DNA of 64,000 bases. Origin: Archegozetes longisetosus. Lineage: Eukaryota > Arthropoda > Arachnida > Sarcoptiformes > Trhypochthoniidae. The DNA is taken from positions 806,001 to 870,000 of the forward strand of contig JAEMBT020000001.1 in assembly GCA_018873245.2 (NCBI GenBank). The letters are read 5' to 3'. The notes beneath the pieces are model-generated. The model had not been told where the DNA came from and ran no database searches. It saw only the letters and a program-made list of their open reading frames with translations. Position numbers and translations under genes: made by a program. Of the stretch, positions 1 through 10,700 are shown piece by piece. Every line of letters starts with the position of its first letter. Within the stretch, counting starts at the first letter, position 1.

Positions 1-149
1 GTATTTAATTAACGTTCGAGAGTACTTTTAGAATGTGTTCAATCCATATTAAATTAGATTCATTAGTTATTACTTAATTGAATGCATTGAAACGCGTCAT
101 TTTATTTAATAGTCACATTATTTAATGTTTTTTATTAAGACTTGAACAA

Positions 150-506
150 ATGCCAAAATATTGTGCTTTTCATTTCTGTCAATTAACAATTCACAACAAC
201 TACAATAAAAGTTACGATCAAATTCAATATTTAGTTAGCAATAAATTTGGTATCGATTTGAAAAATTCTAAGAAATTAGATGTAAATGAAAATTTGATTA
301 ACCACTCAACACTTGAAGAATATGTTAATAAAAGTAAAACTTCAGTCAATTATAAAACAAGTGAACACTTTCAACAAATAGACTATTGTTTTGATAAACA
401 ATTTGAGTTGGCGTCAAAGTCTAAGTTCGAGGGAAACTCTCAAAACACAAAACCTTTTATGGAATCAAAAATTTGTCATCAGTTTATTGATAACAAGCCA
501 CAATAA
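150..506 (+). CDS. Unrecognised 118-aa ORF, possibly a decaying coding region
   Basis: Open frame from a real ATG, rich in Asn, Lys and Ser, with five cysteines and two early Cys (residues 5 and 10). I recognise no domain; the Cys spacing at the start recalls zinc-binding modules such as THAP, but the rest does not follow that pattern. Downstream, to about position 1120, short Ser/Lys-rich open pieces continue in other frames with stops between them, which would fit a longer gene that has decayed. It could equally be a chance ORF in AT-rich DNA. No signal peptide or membrane segment is visible. Confidence 0.2.
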   Translation: MPKYCAFHFCQLTIHNNYNKSYDQIQYLVSNKFGIDLKNSKKLDVNENLINHSTLEEYVNKSKTSVNYKTSEHFQQIDYCFDKQFELASKSKFEGNSQNTKPFMESKICHQFIDNKPQ

Positions 507-1223
507 ACAAACTTTTGTTCCAGAGCTACAAGTAGTAGACCAACAAAAAGAAAAATATCAAAATTGATGCCAAAAATGAATGATTCGTTTGACTGAACCA
601 GTAAAAAGAGTTGTTTTAATTTTAGTCAAAACTTATCAAACGACACAAAATCCATGTCAAAAGTAAACCAATCATTGGATGAGTGTTTCATACAATTGAA
701 TGCCTGGAGAAAGTGTTTTTCATAAACAAATTGACGACAGTTACAGAATTGGTATTCGGTCTCAAGCTCACCAAAATATAAATATATTTAAAAAGATAAG
801 AATAATTTGAATAAGTGGCAAAAGAGCTCTCAGTTTGTCAAAAAAGTGAATCACAAAAAACTTGCAACAATTTATTGACTGAAAAGAGCTCATAATTCCT
901 CAGTTCTTTGTCACAAACAAGGTCTCAAAATATAGAAACAAGACGAAAGATAATGACTATTCAATAAATAGTAATACTTTGACTCCTAAAAATGTTAAAA
1001 ATGAATTTAATTTTTTCAACTTATACTCCGCAACAGTTCGCAAACAATTAATGCGCAAAACTCATTCCAATTCTTATCAAAAGATATATTATTACTAAAT
1101 ATAAATGTATTTAAAATATACGATTGCTTTTGGAAATTATAAGATTTTTGTTAATAGTTAATTATAAAACTTATTAAATATTATTTAACTATTAAAATGA
1201 ACAAAATTTTGATAAATTCTTGA
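507..1223. other. Region between ORF 150-506 and NAF1
   Basis: No intact gene. Short open fragments rich in Ser, Lys and Asn (for example around 985-1105 on the plus strand) suggest a possible decayed coding sequence. The part next to 1223 is the 3' side of NAF1, which lies on the minus strand. Confidence 0.4.
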
Positions 1224-2294
1224 TTACTGATAAGTGTTTGCGAACCAATTATTTTGTTGAGACATTTGATGCGGAAATTGTTGATAATTGTTTACATAGT
1301 AGTGATTGTACGGAGAATTCGGTGTATTCGGAGGAACGCGAATATTTATGGGACTATTTCTGGTATATCTTTGGCCATAATTTCTATTATTTGATTCATT
1401 ATTGGCATTATGACGACGCCTTCCTTTTGCCCTTTCTTTCTGTTTCTGTAATCTCTCGGTTTCGTCGTCTGAAAAGTCTATGACATCTTCTGGCGGCTCG
1501 TTGTTGTGCTTCCACGAGGCGTCCGACCCTTTAATTCGCCGCAATTGTTCAGCAAAAACATATCCGGTGATTGGCTTTTGATAATTTGCCGCGAAATATA
1601 CAGGCGTTTCGGCGGTTATATTGCGCTCAGCGATTTGTTGATTACTATTAAATCGAACGGCATATCGCGGCTCAACCACTGGTCCGAACACATCAAACAC
1701 TGAACCCAAAGGAGAACCATCTTTGAGAAATAGAACGGAATCCAAGTCTAAGGCAGGCATTGATCGAAATGATTGGACGACTACTAACTGATCAACTATT
1801 GCAAAGACTCTCCCAATTTGTGTTAACTCTTCGACATTGACTTTAATACTCAAGTTCTCGATCGGTGGCAATTCATCGATACTTAATTCACCTTTCGTTT
1901 TAACACAATTACGTCCTTTATTTTTATCATTACTTTTACTATTATTTTGTTTATCTGTTTGCATAAAGTCATCATCATTCGAGTCATCTTCTGATGATAG
2001 AGACCACGAAGAACTAGATGACGAAGAGATATCGATCTCAGCATCAGATCTGACACAACGACTGGTCGAAAAGTTTTGAGAATTATATGAAAAATGATTT
2101 AAATGTTTTATGTCAAAAGCATTGCAAACTTTGTCAATGAGTTGGTTTAACGCCAATTGAACGCAGCTATTGATGTCTTCTTCCGTTGTCTTCTGATTTG
2201 TCATACATTTGTGTTCACATATTTCAGATTCATTTTGGTCACTCGAATCACTCTCGTATTCGAGACTTAGAAGTGTCAGTGCGTTAGAATTCAT
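1224..2294 (-). CDS. NAF1: H/ACA snoRNP assembly factor NAF1
   Basis: Assembly factor for box H/ACA ribonucleoproteins: it binds dyskerin/Cbf5 in early particles and is later replaced by GAR1. It acts in the nucleus on snoRNA, scaRNA and (where present) telomerase RNA particles. The 356-aa protein has an acidic, Ser-rich N-terminal half (Ser run at residues 90-96), then the Gar1/Naf1 beta-barrel at about 136-256. Recognisable stretches there are ELPPIENLSIKV, VVVQSF, LDLDSVLFLKDG, GSVFDVFGPVVEPRYAVRF and YFAANY. A Lys/Arg patch near 285-293 and an Asn/Gln/Tyr-rich tail follow, as is usual for NAF1. The ATG at 2294 is the first in frame and no intron is needed. The family core is unmistakable; the tails are low-complexity. 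Confidence 0.93.
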   Translation of the reverse strand: MNSNALTLLSLEYESDSSDQNESEICEHKCMTNQKTTEEDINSCVQLALNQLIDKVCNAFDIKHLNHFSYNSQNFSTSRCVRSDAEIDISSSSSSSWSLSSEDDSNDDDFMQTDKQNNSKSNDKNKGRNCVKTKGELSIDELPPIENLSIKVNVEELTQIGRVFAIVDQLVVVQSFRSMPALDLDSVLFLKDGSPLGSVFDVFGPVVEPRYAVRFNSNQQIAERNITAETPVYFAANYQKPITGYVFAEQLRRIKGSDASWKHNNEPPEDVIDFSDDETERLQKQKERAKGRRRHNANNESNNRNYGQRYTRNSPINIRVPPNTPNSPYNHYYVNNYQQFPHQMSQQNNWFANTYQ

Positions 2295-3403
2295 TAGTCA
2301 ATCAATTGATTAGTTAATTAAAAGTAGGAGAAAACAATGTTTTTGTTGAATGTGCGAACTTTAAATCATTTTGTTAAAGTTGCATTTCTCAATATTCATA
2401 CATTTATTACGTCCCTCTATTTTTATTTCATAGCTGTTATTCAGCATCAAGTGTTATAACTTTTGCTGATCAACTTATTTGCTTATAAATTCTAATCATA
2501 AGCTGAAGATGTTATCAAAATTTTAAAACTATGCTTAAAACAGCATTGATGTTGAAGATATCAGTTGTTTGAATGAATTGTAAATCTTAAACTGCTAATG
2601 ATTGATTTTTTTCTGATATCTGAGAAGAGATGATTTGCTTTGAAACGAGCATTTGAATTAAACTCACAGGATCCATGGATCACAGGAAATTGTACAGGAT
2701 CTTCTTGTATTGTACAGGATCTTCTTGTATTATACAGGATCCATGAATGCAAATGAAATTAAAACAAAACATTTGATATTTAATTAGAATAGCAAAATTG
2801 AAATAATTATTTGCTTTGTTTAGATTGTTTGTTCCGATAGTGCATCACTTATAAAGAACAAACTTTTAAAAATTTGTTTAATATTTGTTTATAACGAAAA
2901 ACTCCTGATTAGAGTTTGTAAATTATTTTATGCTGCCTTCGAATTTTAAACTAAGCAAAAATATTCATGTTTTAGTAAACTTAATAATAAATATTGATCA
3001 TTTAAATGGTGCAATTAATTACTGATAGACATCAACTAAAGAGTAATAAATTCTAAAGAAAATATATAAGGATACCCTGTCATATATTTTGTACAGGATT
3101 CAAACGAATAGGTGGTAAGTCTAATTTGAATGAGTGTGCCTTTAAACATGTTCTCATCCTATAATCAAATGGGCTAAACAATCATCTAAACGTTATCTAA
3201 ATTCAAATGTTACATGTGTTGTTAATCTAAATGAAAGGCTAAGATCAGAACAGATCAAAGCACAACACTTTCATTTCGTAGGCTTCGCTCCATCAAAAAC
3301 TTTTGCAAATTATTTTTCAATAATTTTGACACAAAATAGTCGAAAAAGAACTCGTACCTGATATGCTATTAGTAAGCTGTGAAAGACTAGAGCTTTACAT
3401 ATA
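2295..3403. other. Intergenic, upstream of NAF1
   Basis: AT-rich with no coding signal that I can support. It contains the NAF1 5' flank and one 20-bp tandem repeat, listed separately. Confidence 0.5.
2691..2743 (+). repeat. 20-bp tandem repeat, about 2.5 copies
   Basis: The unit TGTACAGGATCTTCTTGTAT occurs at 2691-2710 and 2711-2730 without a mismatch; a third, partial copy begins at 2731. Related ACAGGAT words lie just upstream (around 2666 and 2682) and at 3091. Confidence 0.85.
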
Positions 3404-3527
3404 GAGCCATATTCTGAGTTGTGTCTTAAGCTCGATCTCGAATCAAGTTAGAGCTGGTGCTATTAACATTTGTACTTCAAGCCCAACTTGAGTCAAGATT
3501 GAGCTTACACAACTTAGAATATGGCTC
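3404..3527. mobile_element. Foldback MITE, 124 bp
   Basis: Two arms of about 50 bases are inverted copies of each other: the left starts GAGCCATATTCTGAGTTGTG and the right, read on the minus strand, starts GAGCCATATTCTAAGTTGTG. They continue with related sequence (AAGCTCgATCT against AAGCTCaATCT). The element is flanked by ATA on both sides (3401-3403 and 3528-3530), which may be a 3-bp target duplication. No coding capacity. The family is not identified. Confidence 0.7.
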
Positions 3528-3812
3528 ATAGGCATTCAAAATAATTTCCTAATTCTAATTCTTCCACATATTTTCAATCAGATAAATGTTTATGACTAAT
3601 AGGCAAAAGTTGTTCTAAACTTGAGTTCACAACTTTTATGATTGGAGTTTAAACTGTTTTCGAGCAAAAATTTTATCTGTGGTCAAATTTATTGTGACTT
3701 AACTGCGCATTTGGGTGTTAACTCACTTTTAGTTTAATAATGTTGTCTGTAAAATGTCAATTTATCAGATCATCTGATAGTACACGGCTTCTTATAGTAA
3801 CATAATTTTGTT

Positions 3813-3838
3813 GGCATTCCACTGAGGTGTGATCTACA
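3813..3838 (+). repeat. Merlin left terminal inverted repeat
   Basis: Starts GGCATTCCACTGAGGTGTGA. It matches the complement of the right end at 25 of 26 bases; the mismatch is at the eighth base. Confidence 0.95.
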
Positions 3839-4066
3839 ACTAGAACTTGTCTCACTGTAACTAAGTCATAGGGCAATTTCTGTATTAATAAAAACTTTAG
3901 AAAATGACCATTTGTAATATACACGTGTAGTTCAATATTATAACTGATTTGATTTTACACTTCTGTAAGCTTTCTAGAAATCAGAAATAACACGTGTAAA
4001 ACAGTATAAATAGTCCTGTAAACTGAAAGATGTATCTCAGTCCGATAATTGCGTTGGCTACTCACA

Positions 4067-5083
4067 ATGATGAGAGCCTTAGAATTATATGCAATTATTG
4101 CCACCGAAGAAGCATGCGTTTTTTTCCTTCAGCAGCATCTTTTGTCTCATGAGGGTAATCTTCTGGTTTGCACCAAATGTGGCTCAACCACAGCTCAAGT
4201 TATTCTCCGTAAGAATCTTCGCGATGGAACATTTTGAGAATATACAACATTGCATTGCACTAGGAGAGGTTGCCAGACATTTCAGTCCATCAGGAAGACC
4301 AACGCACTTTTCACCTACACCGATTTAAATGGCTGCTGCCATAGCAATCTTTCGCTAGGCCAAATCTTGGAACTTTGTTATTATTGGGTCATGGAGATTC
4401 CACTGGTGACCGTCGAAGCGCTAACTGGTCGATGTAATCAGGCAGTTTGCGACTGGTTTAATCTTTGTCGCGATGTATGCGTCCAAATTTTTGAATGCCG
4501 TCAACCTTTTGGTGGATCCGGTCATCGTATTGAAATCGACGGATCTCTTCTTAGGGGCAAACGTAAGGCCAATCGCGAACGTTTATTGCGAGGAAATTTA
4601 AGAGCTGATAAAGAGTTACCAGCTGACGATCCAGAAGCTGAAGACATCAATAGCAACCGTAACTATGGAAGGCAAATATCTGGTCCTTGGGTTTTCGGCC
4701 TATGTTTAAGACAACTCGTCTGCGGACAAGAAGTCCTCGAGCGCCGGTATTTTGTGGTCGAGAAGCGGGATAAGGATGCGCTTCTGCCAATTATCCAATC
4801 CGAAGTCGCTCACAATAATCTTATCATCTCTGACAAATGGAGTGCTTACAGGACTATTAACCAGCATAGTTATCAACACCAAACGGTTAATCATCAACAT
4901 TTCTTTGTGGATCCGAGTACTGGTGCTAATACTCAAACCATCGAGTCGCTTTGGTCTCATCTTAAAATGAAGATACTTCAGAAAATGCACGGCACTACCC
5001 CTGAAATATTGCCGAGACACCTGAAGGAGATCTGGTGGCGCTCAATCAATTCAAAACAGGATCTATTTATATCTCTTACGTGA
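4067..5083 (+). pseudogene. Merlin transposase (ISXO2-like DDE), one in-frame stop
   Basis: DDE transposase, 338 codons from ATG 4067. The N-terminal zinc ribbon has Cys35 and Cys38 (CTKC), then Cys64 and Cys69 (CTRRGC). A helix-turn-helix-like segment follows near 95-140, then the ISXO2-like catalytic core: Asp158 in IEIDG, Asp256 in IISDKWSAY and Glu293 in TIESLWSHLK, so the triad is present. One TGA at 4235-4237 (codon 57) lies between the two halves of the zinc ribbon in an otherwise open frame; it would fit a single G-to-A change from Trp. The reading frame is the same on both sides, so this is a nonsense change and not a frameshift. This copy should not make full-length protein unless the stop is a sequence error or is read through. 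Confidence 0.9.
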
Positions 5084-5183
5084 TATTCAATCTGTGTTTT
5101 TTTAATTTTTTAAAACTTTTTAATTGTTTTATATTAGTTTTTAATATTAGTTTTTTAAATAAAATATTTTATTTATAGAAGTG

Positions 5184-5209
5184 TGTAGATCACACCTCAG
5201 TTGAATGCC
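5184..5209 (-). repeat. Merlin right terminal inverted repeat
   Basis: Read on the minus strand it starts GGCATTCAACTGAGGTGTGA. It is followed on the plus strand by the second copy of the 8-bp target duplication (5210-5217). Confidence 0.95.
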
Positions 5210-6863
5210 ATTTTGTTATGCTGTTCCTGGTCGAGTTTCTAAACTATAACGCATTGCTAGGAGCTAAAAGTATTTATTCAAAGTTCCCAATATTTTTCTG
5301 AAATCTTTCATTAGAAAGTATGAGAAAAAATTCAGATGAAAACGAATGAAGAATATAGTATATGATACGGAATAAAATTTAGCTGTGCTTTCCCTATGCC
5401 TTTACAACTTGTCACAAATAATAATATAAAAGTTTACGAAATGTTAACAGTTTTAAAGATTTTCACGTAAAAATCTGTAGAATTGACAAACATTCTTCAA
5501 CATTGATCAAATGCTTAATTGAGGTCTCGATTTGAAGGCCGTTACCTAAAGAATCTGATAAGTTTTAAACGTGACTTTTAAGTGTAAAAGGAAACTTTAA
5601 AAATAGAATATGATCTGTAATTGTGACGTCGTCGTATCAAATATGTAAATGTTAAAGCTCTATAGAACACTGTTAAAAATTCAAGTTTCGTAACTTTGAT
5701 GAAAGAATGAAGAACTAACAGAAAAAGTCTTAAAAATTGGTATCCGCCTAACAATTTTAAGGTTTAGATAATGTTTCTAAAAACATGAGCTCAAAGTTGT
5801 TATTCATTAGAAGTTACTGAATAAAAATGAACAAAAAACTGAGTTCTATTGAGAAGGCAATTGTCAACGAGTAATACATATGCAAATTGTTACAGTGAAG
5901 CATTGTGTAAACACATGATGCTAGTAAATATTCACATAATTATCGTTCTAATCAGTCATTGAGTACTGAAACATTAATAGTTAGTTGGAGTATAGGTGCA
6001 ATTTTTCGGTTTAAGTTAACATGAATTTAGAATTACCTATAATTGAAATAATTTGCTGTTGCAATTTTATCAGATATTAATAAATTATAAAAATCATTAG
6101 AAATCATCTTGATTTTGTCTTTTGTAGTGCAAAAATAGGTATTTTATCAACTAATTAAATATTTCTAATCGGAAACTCTATTTCGAATGTGAGAGGAAGT
6201 TATAAATCACTGTTTTCATATTTTGTAGTCTTGTCTATTGTTTAAGTGACAGATGAGGCCTTTCGAAAGACAGTTTTAAAGAGTGAACACTATAAATAAG
6301 TGTTACAGTTCTGTACAACCAGTCACTTACTCTACAAATATGTACATATCTATTGTTTGTTGACAGTTCTTTCCTCAATAGTACAGCAGATTCAATGTGA
6401 AAGCCTGAGGTATTGCAACACTTTAATCGATCACTTTGACCACTAGTCGAACAAAAAAAATGAAGACTAAGTAATAAGAACTTGTTAGCTGGTAGTGACA
6501 CTTGAGCTAGGATTATAATAAGTTTAAGACTAATTCAATGTACTATATGCTCCTTATATGTATTGAAAAGAGCAGTAATAATCTAATTTTTAAGGAGATA
6601 AGAAAGTAATTTGAGAATGGGTTTCATTTACTAACAGGCTAAAGATATCATTATTTTGAGAGAATCTGTACTTTTGATAAAATTTTCATTTGAAAACAAC
6701 TTTATTTAAAAATTATGATAATCAAGTTCATACTTCAAGTACGTAAAACTCGTTTTCTGGTTTATAGTTACGCTGTTCTAAAAACTGATTCTAACTTTGG
6801 ATCATTTGAGACGCAAATAAAGGAGTTGGATTATTTTGCATACCAAATAAAACCTACCCGAAG
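5210..6863. other. Intergenic, Merlin to pathogen-related gene
   Basis: About 1.65 kb, AT-rich. I see no conserved peptide, splice-bounded exon or strong repeat. An open stretch at 6235-6501 (minus) starts at GTG, not ATG, and has no family resemblance. Confidence 0.5.
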
Positions 6864-7547
6864 ATGTCTTCGTTACCCGATTATGCTACTGACATGAACG
6901 TTGTATTAAGTGATGATGCGAAATGGCTGAACGGCAGTTCTCCAGACTATAGCATTGTCAATAGGCTATACTCGGAGTCTAAAACTGTGAATCATGAGGC
7001 TGGATCATTGGGTCATATCGTCACTAATTTAGTAAAGAATTGGGAGAAAGAGGCATCACATAAGATCGATGCCAACGATTGGCGGACTGTCGATATTCAA
7101 AATTATAAGTTTGCGACCAATGGGGGCAAATGGTTGACCACAGATGATATGGTCAAACTTGGGACATATAATGCGCTTATTGGTGATTCGGAATACTTCA
7201 TGTCAAGTCGCCTTAGTTTGAAAGAATCGCATGAGATAATACACAATTGTTTCACAGAAGGCTTCGCGTGGGAGTGCTTAGAGGTATTGGCACCGCCGCC
7301 TAAAGTCGCGTTCAAATGGAGACATTGGGGCAAAATGACGGGTACACTCAAGTGCCCAATGAGGAAGGAACAAAAACTAGTGGTCGAACCCAGTAACGAG
7401 TTAATTGAAATCTTTGGTGTCACTATCGCTGAGGTGAACGATAAACTTCAAATCACCCAATTGGAAACTTTCTTCAATCCAAACGATTTGTTTGAGCAAT
7501 TAGTTAAGAATAAAACATCGCCGAAAAGTTGCTGTCCTGTCTTCTGA
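6864..7547 (+). CDS. Pathogen-related protein family (NTF2/SnoaL-like fold)
   Basis: 227-aa intronless protein resembling along its whole length the 'pathogen-related protein' first named in barley and found in plants, fungi and some animals. Matching blocks are the N-terminal PDYSIVNRLYSESKT, then GSLGHIVTNLVKNWEKEASHK, NGGKWLTTDDMVKLGTYNAL, FTEGFAWECLEV, VAFKWRHWG and a C-terminal FFNPNDLFEQL. The family is predicted to have an NTF2-like alpha+beta barrel; its biochemical role is not established. No signal peptide, so probably cytosolic. The last residues, SCCPVF, have a Cys four from the end, which resembles a CaaX prenylation box; this is a guess. ATG 6864 fits the family N-terminus. AATAAA lies at 7718-7723. 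The 3' end faces that of AQR. Confidence 0.85.
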   Translation: MSSLPDYATDMNVVLSDDAKWLNGSSPDYSIVNRLYSESKTVNHEAGSLGHIVTNLVKNWEKEASHKIDANDWRTVDIQNYKFATNGGKWLTTDDMVKLGTYNALIGDSEYFMSSRLSLKESHEIIHNCFTEGFAWECLEVLAPPPKVAFKWRHWGKMTGTLKCPMRKEQKLVVEPSNELIEIFGVTIAEVNDKLQITQLETFFNPNDLFEQLVKNKTSPKSCCPVF

Positions 7548-7680
7548 ACAAAGAGATCAATCGTGTCAAATATTAAGGTAATAAGGATGCATTTTATACA
7601 TTAAGTAACTGCTTCTATATGTAAATAATTTATAAATTTAAGTATAAAATCAAACAATGTTATTGTATATCATGTTGATT

Positions 7681-7723
7681 TTTATTTTCATTATGATTTT
7701 GAATTTTATTAAATTTAAATAAA
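7681..7723. terminator. Overlapping poly(A) signals of two convergent genes
   Basis: AATAAA on the plus strand at 7718-7723 serves the pathogen-related gene. TTTATT on the plus strand at 7681-7686 reads AATAAA on the minus strand and suits AQR. Each signal lies beyond the other, so if both are used the two 3' UTRs overlap. Confidence 0.55.
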
Positions 7724-7770
7724 AATACTGAAACGAAATAATGAAGTTTTAAAATAATGAAAGCTATAAT

Positions 7771-10700
7771 TCAATTGTCTGCTTCTTCTGATACGTCGAT
7801 TTCTTCCATATCTACATTTCCTTCATCGTCTTCAGTCAATTTTTCAAAACCCAATTCTTCTTCTTGTGATTCTTCGTCATCGTTCATGATTTGGTCGTTT
7901 TGAGTCTCTGGAACTTCGTTTGTTTGTTCATTAGATTTTGAATCAGCGAACTGTTCAAATATTTCTGGTTTATCTCTTTTCCACTCTTCTATCTTTTTCT
8001 GGTAAAACTGATAAACAAATTGAACCATATTTGGCATTTCTTGTATTACAAAAGTCTCTTCCTTTGATGGAATATCAGTTACTTCACGGTTAGTTACATA
8101 ATTTTCGTGTGGAATGAGATGCAACTGAAGTGGTCTTTCCGTTAATATTTTAAATGTTGACGAAAGTTCAAAACAATTTTGAAACAGAGAAACGCGAGAA
8201 AATATATAGAGTCCAAGACGTGCTCTGGACATGGCCACCACCAGACGACGCACATCCCGAAAGTGACCAACAGTCTTGGTTCGAACAAGTGATAGAAGAA
8301 TATAATCATTTTGCTGTCCTTGATATTTGTCAACAGTTGATATCTGAAACAAATTTGTTAAATATTGAGTTATTTTGTAATTGCCCATTAATTAGCAATA
8401 TGTCAATAGAAACCTTGGATGGAAAGCCAATGAATGGGTTTGATGCGCATCTTTGTTTAACGACATCGCGAATCAGATGCTTTTGCCCGTTATAAGTAGT
8501 CAAAATTGTTATCTTTTCTGCTGGGTATCCGAGTAGCCGCATGTACATAAACGTTCCGACAACAAATTCAGCTTCGGCCAAATTCTATTTACAATTTGAA
8601 TAATTGGAGATTTAATAAACAGAATATTCATCGATTTATTATTACTTACTTGATAAAAATAAGGCACAGGTTCTGATTCTCCGATACCATTGAAATCTTC
8701 TACATTGATCAGTTGATAATCGAAGCAAAAGCCTAAATGATCGAATTAAAATCAAATGCTTTGACTTATAATGATAGAAAGTATGACAAATATAATACCA
8801 GCATTTGCGTATTTATATTCGGCTTGAGATAAGACGTGCGGCAAATCTCCCAGATTTTTATATCTCCAATTGTAAAGCAAACAAATAGAAGGTCGAGATC
8901 TTCCCTGAGAGTCCAGATCGATAGTCGGAACGCCTAATCGAACAAATCTAGTAAAAAGAGACTGTTCCATATTACTGAACTTTTGAAATGTCATATTCTT
9001 GATAACAGGGGGGCAATTGATGGTGATCTCCAATCATTATCCATCGTTTCAATCTGTTGTGTCCATGTTCTGGATTTTGTAGTAAAAGCGGAATAAATGT
9101 TTCAATTTCTAGTATTTGTGCCGATTCTTCCATAAGAATGTTGTCGTATTGAAAACCAACATTTACTAATTCTTTTCTTTTGAGTGCCGCGTGGGTACAA
9201 GTCATGGCAATAATTTTTGCTTCGCGGACCAATAAATAATTGCTTCTGTCTAAACCGCTTCTCAACATTTCGAATGCTTTGAATTCGTCGAGTTGTGTGA
9301 AAATTTTCTTAATATATCGATAACAACCTCTGGCTATTTCCAAGTCTTCCTCGAATGATTGTCCCTTAAAGATAGGTTGAGGAGCGTTCTCGAAAAATTT
9401 CGTGAATGGGAATAAATTTTTGACGCTTTCGACATTTCTCGAATTACTTAATTTGTTGAGATATTCTTCCCATCGCGAAAGAATGTGATATAAATAGAAA
9501 TAGCCGGCAGTCTCACAAGTATAGGCAACGTCTGATTTGATACCGAGACTCGTCGCCAAAAATCCCACTTTATCGAGTAAATCTAGTCTTTTTGCTAAAA
9601 CATAATTAACTCTTCCGTAACGACTAAAATCTTTTTCTGTTTCCAGAGCTTCTTCTCCGTGACCCAAACGCAACAAATGCCTCTCGTCGATATCTAAAGC
9701 CATGATTTTCTCGAACAGTGCATTCAAGGCTTGATTAGAGTGAGTAACGATAAGTGTTCTTTGATCAGGAAAGTTATGATAAATGTTGGAAATGATCTGA
9801 ACGGCCACATCAGTTTTTCCTGTTCCAGGAGGCCCGACAACTATAGTGAGTCCGGGCTGTATACCTGACTTAATGGCTTCTATTTGTGTAGGAGTAAAGC
9901 GCACGCTATTCTTCTTTGGCATTTCCATAGGATATGGACCTCTGTTTGGCAGTACATAAGGACTCACAACAATGGCCTTCTCGTCTTCTTTTTCTTCCTT
10001 GAATGTGATTTTGAAGGGCGGCACAATTTTACTGGTTTCCTTAACACTGGTTTCTATTTTATAACCAGGGAATGATTCTTTAACGTGACTAAAATCAATA
10101 AAGGTATCACAAAAGTCAATTGTTGATAACTTTGAAGGCATATTAGAATAATGAGCGGCTGCTGGATCACCAAATCCTAGGATGACGTCATGTAACCACT
10201 CGGGAACCACGCATTCGGTATTCATTAAGTCTCTTATGGTTTCTAGTACAGCCTTAAAATTGTTTTCCTTTGGTTTACGTCTGACAAGTATATTGAAAGT
10301 GTCGTAAATGTCTTCGTCTTCATCTGTCGTCTTATCCATATCTATCTTGTATTGATTACAGTCGAGCCAAACCCGAAAAGTTCTGTTATCTGTATCGTAA
10401 TGTGGTTTATCGAGAACTGTTTCGTCGATGATCTTTCCCTGTGGGTCAAGCATTCCCTCCACTTCACAGCCTCTCACATAAGTCAGTCCTACTTGTGGTA
10501 TAAATGGCTCTTTATATTTGTAATGAGTTCCAGGTGGAACAGTCGGTCGAACACAAACTAGAAAACAGACATCATGTTTTCGCAATGATTCCCATTCGTT
10601 CTTCACTTCTCTCTTAACATTAAGATTTACAACAATATCTGCTCTCACTCTTGATGGCTGTTTTTCGCCGATTTTGGGTTTTCTCACTTCGACGATAGTA

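Larger units (their letters stand above)
3813..5209 (+). mobile_element. Merlin-family DNA transposon, 1397 bp, full length
   Basis: Cut-and-paste transposon of the IS1016/ISXO2 (Merlin) type. It has 26-bp terminal inverted repeats at 3813-3838 and 5184-5209 that differ at one base, and a perfect 8-bp direct repeat ATTTTGTT outside them (3805-3812 and 5210-5217), matching the 8-9 bp duplications known for Merlin. It carries one transposase gene on the plus strand, broken by a single stop codon. Near-identical ends and an intact duplication imply a fairly recent insertion. It sits in the intergenic space between NAF1 and the pathogen-related gene. Confidence 0.95.

Noticed and set aside
4089-4328. 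79-aa open frame overlapping the transposase in another frame
   Set aside because: The Merlin transposase explains the sequence; this frame has no family resemblance.
6235-6501. 88-aa minus-strand open frame
   Set aside because: Begins at GTG, not ATG, has no conserved motif, and lies in AT-rich intergenic DNA.
9008-9013. A tiny intron as the explanation of the AQR frame change
   Set aside because: No GT-AG pair is available, and the change is exactly one base within a homopolymer, with conserved residues on both sides.
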